From PALSA-1004 sp041483135 (lineage in GTDB: Bacteria; Pseudomonadota; Gammaproteobacteria; Burkholderiales; SG8-41): a stretch of DNA of 64,000 nt. Below, one piece after another: positions 62,001 through 64,000 of the stretch. The notes under the pieces were generated by a model. That model was not told where the DNA came from. It did not search any database and saw only the letters and a program-made list of their open reading frames with translations. Position 1 is the stretch's first letter. The number at the start of each line of letters is the position of its first letter. Both the position numbers and the translations under genes were made by a program. The stretch covers positions 62,001 to 126,000 of the forward strand of contig JBGPFE010000002.1 in the NCBI GenBank assembly GCA_041483135.1, written 5' to 3'.

Positions 62001-63063
62001 ACCCGATTGCTTCGCCATGATTCTGTCCGACGTCACGGCTCCATCGGAAATCGCGCACCTGACCGATACCGCGAGCGCCGGCTTATTGAGCCAGCCATTC
62101 GTACTGGGCGAAAAGGCAATCACGGTCTCAACCATCTGCGGGATCGCGGTGTTCCCCACCGACGGGGAGGATCCGGAGACGCTGCTTCGCAACGCCGAAG
62201 CGGCGCTGAAAAAAGCCAAAGCGGCAAAGGAGAAATACCTCTTCTACCACTCGCAGATGAACGCGGCGGTGGCGGAAACGCTGTTGCTTGAAAACAAGCT
62301 GCGCGGCGCCATAGAGCACGAGCAGTTTGTTCTGCATTACCAGCCCAAGATCGACACGCTCACCGGACAGTTGAGCGGTCTCGAAGCGCTGATCCGCTGG
62401 AACGATACCGAGACCGGTCTGGTGCCGCCCGTGAAGTTCATTCCGCTGCTCGAGGAGACGGGCATGATCCTCGAAGTCGGCGCGTGGGCGATCAGTAAGG
62501 CGATATCGGTTCGCCGCGAGCTGCTGGCGAAGGATCTGCACTGCCCGCGCATCGCGGTGAACGTATCCGCGATCCAGCTGCAGCAGAAGGATTTCGTCGA
62601 GGTCGTGCGGCGCGCAATCGAGGAATGCCCGGGCGAATGCGGGAAGGACGCCTGCGGCCTCGACCTCGAGATCACCGAAAGCCTCATCATGCGCGACATC
62701 GAGTCCAACATCGCCAAGTTCACCGCGCTCGAGGAGCTGGGCATCAAAATCGCGATCGATGATTTCGGCACCGGCTATTCTTCCCTCAGCTATCTGGCGC
62801 GATTGCCGGTCGACACGCTGAAAATAGACCGCTCATTCATCAACAGCATGGCAAAGAACGCCGACAGCATGTCGATCGTCTCCACCATCATCTCGCTCGC
62901 CCACTCGCTGAACATGAAAGTGACCGCCGAGGGTGTGGAAACCGAGGAGCAGGCGAAGTTTTTGAGGCTGCTCAAATGCGATGAGATGCAAGGCTATCTA
63001 TTTAGCAAGCCGCTGCCGGTGGAACAGTTAACCAAAATGCTCGAGGAGCGACGGGCAACTTAG
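59011..63063 (+). CDS. REC-PAS-PAS-GAF-GAF-GAF-GGDEF(degenerate)-EAL protein
   Basis: 1350 residues, no membrane segment. Receiver Asp57 (IILSDYTMPEFDG); two PAS domains at about 135-385; three GAF domains at about 405-555, 570-725 and 735-895, joined by near-identical linkers (RLNRIHAVLSGINTLIVRVR and its two cognates). A GGDEF domain has GPDCF at 997-1001 instead of GGDEF. The EAL domain (1085-1340) keeps Glu1125 (GLEALIRW), ITESLIMRD, DDFGTGYSSL and EGVETEEQ. It should be a phosphodiesterase rather than a cyclase. GAGGAAGG precedes ATG 59011. Confidence 0.93.
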   Translation: MASRLKVLIVEDVSTDAELELRELKKAGIDYTAVRVDTKRGFLSHLEEFAPDIILSDYTMPEFDGLAALDLAHEKCPDTPFIFISGTIGEEVAIESLKRGAVDYILKTNLKRLGPAVERALQDVTERRARLSAERQLNEARVRFELFMRYLPGAAFIKDWRGRYQFVNWSWEEIRGREMAEVLGRTDGNLWPELAAQFESSEQLVLDRNDALRSIETFPRLDGVHHYLVHRFPILDRDGRPMLVGGIAIDFTDRMQLEAKLLEREAGLHRAQLMAKLAHVITGPDGSFESWSESLPQLTGLDAAQMPSSIHEWLDILHPEDRDRVRAAVINAGVTGAQVEIEYRLRRKDGAWADVRQTIEPLTKEHNAGDRIRWFNTFQDVSEQKRAQEKIARLNRIHAVLSGINTLIVRVRDRHELFNEACRIAVEHGQFGMVWIGLLNREEQEVQTVAHHGFPSDFAEISFSLQDENIEQCYPVVRVISEGQPFYDNNIDSQPGLNPIRQAAVALGYRSLAVLPLAIEKAGVGAMFLYAKEPGFFDNAEIILLTELAGDISFALENIRKEEKLARLSRIQAVMSNINALIVRARDREKLFSGACRVAVEHGKFELVWIGTLDPATQDVTPVAWAGEGAEEVTRAKSSARDDSPRGKGAVGQAIRERRPVVNNDIAARAFGGPRLKDILRLGFRSQITLPLFEGQTVVGTLTMYAREPNFFDEEELRLLTELAGNISFALENIAKEVRIARLGRIQAVTSNINSMQVRVRDRQELFNEACRIAVEHGRFLMAWIGLVDRDNAVVRPVATAGDVRDYFDTAPTAIFENKPDGHGLSGRAIRAMKPMVSNDVKNDPQLIMRKELDERGINSFAICPLIVAGEAVGVLALYAAEVGAFDEQEMRLLLELASDISFALEHIGKEEKLNYLAYYDALTGLPNRTLLIERLSQSLQRARRDGNRVSLVLRDLTRFRNINETLGRGAGDTLLCEFAKRLQAISSEAGHVARIGPDCFAMILSDVTAPSEIAHLTDTASAGLLSQPFVLGEKAITVSTICGIAVFPTDGEDPETLLRNAEAALKKAKAAKEKYLFYHSQMNAAVAETLLLENKLRGAIEHEQFVLHYQPKIDTLTGQLSGLEALIRWNDTETGLVPPVKFIPLLEETGMILEVGAWAISKAISVRRELLAKDLHCPRIAVNVSAIQLQQKDFVEVVRRAIEECPGECGKDACGLDLEITESLIMRDIESNIAKFTALEELGIKIAIDDFGTGYSSLSYLARLPVDTLKIDRSFINSMAKNADSMSIVSTIISLAHSLNMKVTAEGVETEEQAKFLRLLKCDEMQGYLFSKPLPVEQLTKMLEERRAT

Positions 63064-63177
63064 AAAAATTGGATTTTGCCACGCGGCCGCGAGCTTAATT
63101 CAATGTCTTGCAGGAAACGGGCTATGATGCCAAGCCTGTCCAGGTGGCATCGAAGTAACAAAGCAGGACGGTACGTC

Positions 63178-64000
63178 ATGGCGGCAAAAAAAGATACGAA
63201 ACCGGGGAAGCGGAGCGCGAAGAAGCGGGACTCCGGCGATGCGCTGCGCCTGCGCGAAGAGCGCTTTAGAAGCCTGCTCGATCTTTCCGCCGAATGGTAC
63301 TGGGAACAAGACGAAAACTACCGGTTCACTCTGATCACTGGCGCAGGCTTCGGAAAAACGGGAATCGATCCGCAGCAATATCTCGGGACGATGCGATGGG
63401 ACCATGGCGCGGTCCCGGTCGGCGACGGCGGCAGCTGGGACAAGCACAAAGCCGGGCTCAAGGCGAGGCAGCCGTTTGCCAATTATGTCTTCAAGCGCCT
63501 CAATCCGCGGGGCGAACTGCGCTACATCAGCACCACCGGGCAGCCGGTTTTCGACGGGAAAAAACGGTTCAAAGGCTATCGCGGCACAGCCAGGGACATC
63601 ACCGCCGGCGTGCGCGCGGAACAGTTGCTGCGGCTGGAGCATGCGGTGAACCGCAGTCTGGCCGAAGCGGACAGCGTTTCAGTGGCGCTGAGGGAAGTGA
63701 TCCACGCCATATGCAGCACGGAGGGCTGGGAATGCGGCCGGTATTTTCGCGTGGACGAGAAGGCCGGCGCGCTGCGCCTCGACGAGTCCTGGGGCGTGCC
63801 GGAAACCGAGATCCAGCAGTTTCTCGAGCGGTCTAACCAGCGGTCGCACGATATCGGCTACAAGCCGGGTGTCGGACTGATGGGCCAGGTGTGGCAATCG
63901 GGACAGCCGTTATGGGTTGCCGACGTCAACCAGGATGCTCGTGCGCTGCGAGCAGCTTTTACAATCGATGCCGGCATACGCGGCGGATTCGTCTTTCCGG
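63178..64000 (+). CDS. PAS/GAF sensor protein, N-terminal part (runs off the window)
   Basis: The frame is open from ATG 63178 to the window end, at least 274 residues. A Lys/Arg-rich N-terminus (AAKKDTKPGKRSAKKRD) leads into a PAS domain (RFRSLLDLSAEWYWEQDEN, ending GYRGTARDITA) and then a GAF domain (SVALREVIHAICSTEGW, KPGVGLMGQVWQSGQPLWVA). The output domain lies outside. It is probably another GGDEF/EAL or histidine kinase protein of the same cluster. The gap of 114 bases before it shows no terminator. Confidence 0.8.
   Translation, partial: MAAKKDTKPGKRSAKKRDSGDALRLREERFRSLLDLSAEWYWEQDENYRFTLITGAGFGKTGIDPQQYLGTMRWDHGAVPVGDGGSWDKHKAGLKARQPFANYVFKRLNPRGELRYISTTGQPVFDGKKRFKGYRGTARDITAGVRAEQLLRLEHAVNRSLAEADSVSVALREVIHAICSTEGWECGRYFRVDEKAGALRLDESWGVPETEIQQFLERSNQRSHDIGYKPGVGLMGQVWQSGQPLWVADVNQDARALRAAFTIDAGIRGGFVFP

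Overview
The window looks like chromosome from an uncultured or lightly studied betaproteobacterium (Burkholderiales-like). The DNA is GC-rich with dense, mostly overlapping genes. The order rpoE-rseA-rseB-mucD, lepA-lepB-DUF4845-rnc-era-recO-pdxJ-acpS-nagZ and uvrC-pgsA-tRNA(Gly, Cys, Leu) is the housekeeping backbone known from that class. The Bug/TctC-type binding protein, the CaiB-type CoA-transferase and the NDP-forming acyl-CoA synthetase fit the same kind of host. The assignment comes from gene order and protein resemblance read by eye; no database search was run.

Layout. (1) 1-11873: an accessory metabolic region. An SsuBC-like ABC importer has two different ATPases around one permease. 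It is followed by a small membrane protein and two tandem folD genes. Facing them on the minus strand are an MFS transporter, a 44-residue membrane protein, a divergent PanB-like protein, a TauE/SafE exporter and a GcvT-like protein. A divergent gene encodes a very large Fe-S/flavin oxidoreductase. FolD, PanB and GcvT families all handle folate-bound one-carbon units, so this may be a one-carbon island for an unidentified imported substrate (inference). (2) 11892-16434: omega-amino-acid aminotransferase, a fused binding-protein/permease of the OpuC type with no ATPase beside it, and nadB. (3) 16671-31884: sigma-E envelope-stress operon, translation/secretion/RNA-processing operon, DNA repair genes, pgsA and a three-tRNA operon with an almost ideal sigma-70 promoter. 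(4) 31979-46685: catabolism. It holds an enolase-superfamily enzyme, UspA, NDP-forming acyl-CoA synthetase, threonine dehydratase-like enzyme, a Bug solute-binding protein on the other strand, a secreted Kelch protein, two crotonases, a CoA-transferase, 3-hydroxyacyl-CoA dehydrogenase and thiolase. (5) 46752-49191: a small accessory stretch with an HTH antitoxin/AbiEii nucleotidyltransferase pair behind a palindromic operator, a dispersed repeat, a winged-helix orphan and long non-coding DNA. (6) 49498-64000: a Wsp-like chemosensory operon (CheW, CheR-TPR, CheW, MCP, CheA-REC, CheB). It is followed by a REC-histidine kinase, a lone receiver, a 1350-residue REC/PAS/GAF/GGDEF/EAL protein and the start of another PAS/GAF sensor.

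Functional reading. Region 6 has no flagellar genes and no CheY, CheZ or CheD. It fits an alternative-cellular-function chemosensory array, probably feeding c-di-GMP turnover; the usual WspR cyclase is absent and the c-di-GMP protein present has a broken GGDEF motif (GPDCF) with an intact EAL motif. Region 4 reads as a beta-oxidation-type route for an unknown acid, with two crotonases that lack expected catalytic glutamates. Four different inverted-repeat elements sit between genes (20564-20626, 22417-22481, 45346-45454, 47974-48052), one of them running up to the lepA start codon. No rRNA, CRISPR array, transposase or prophage gene was seen.
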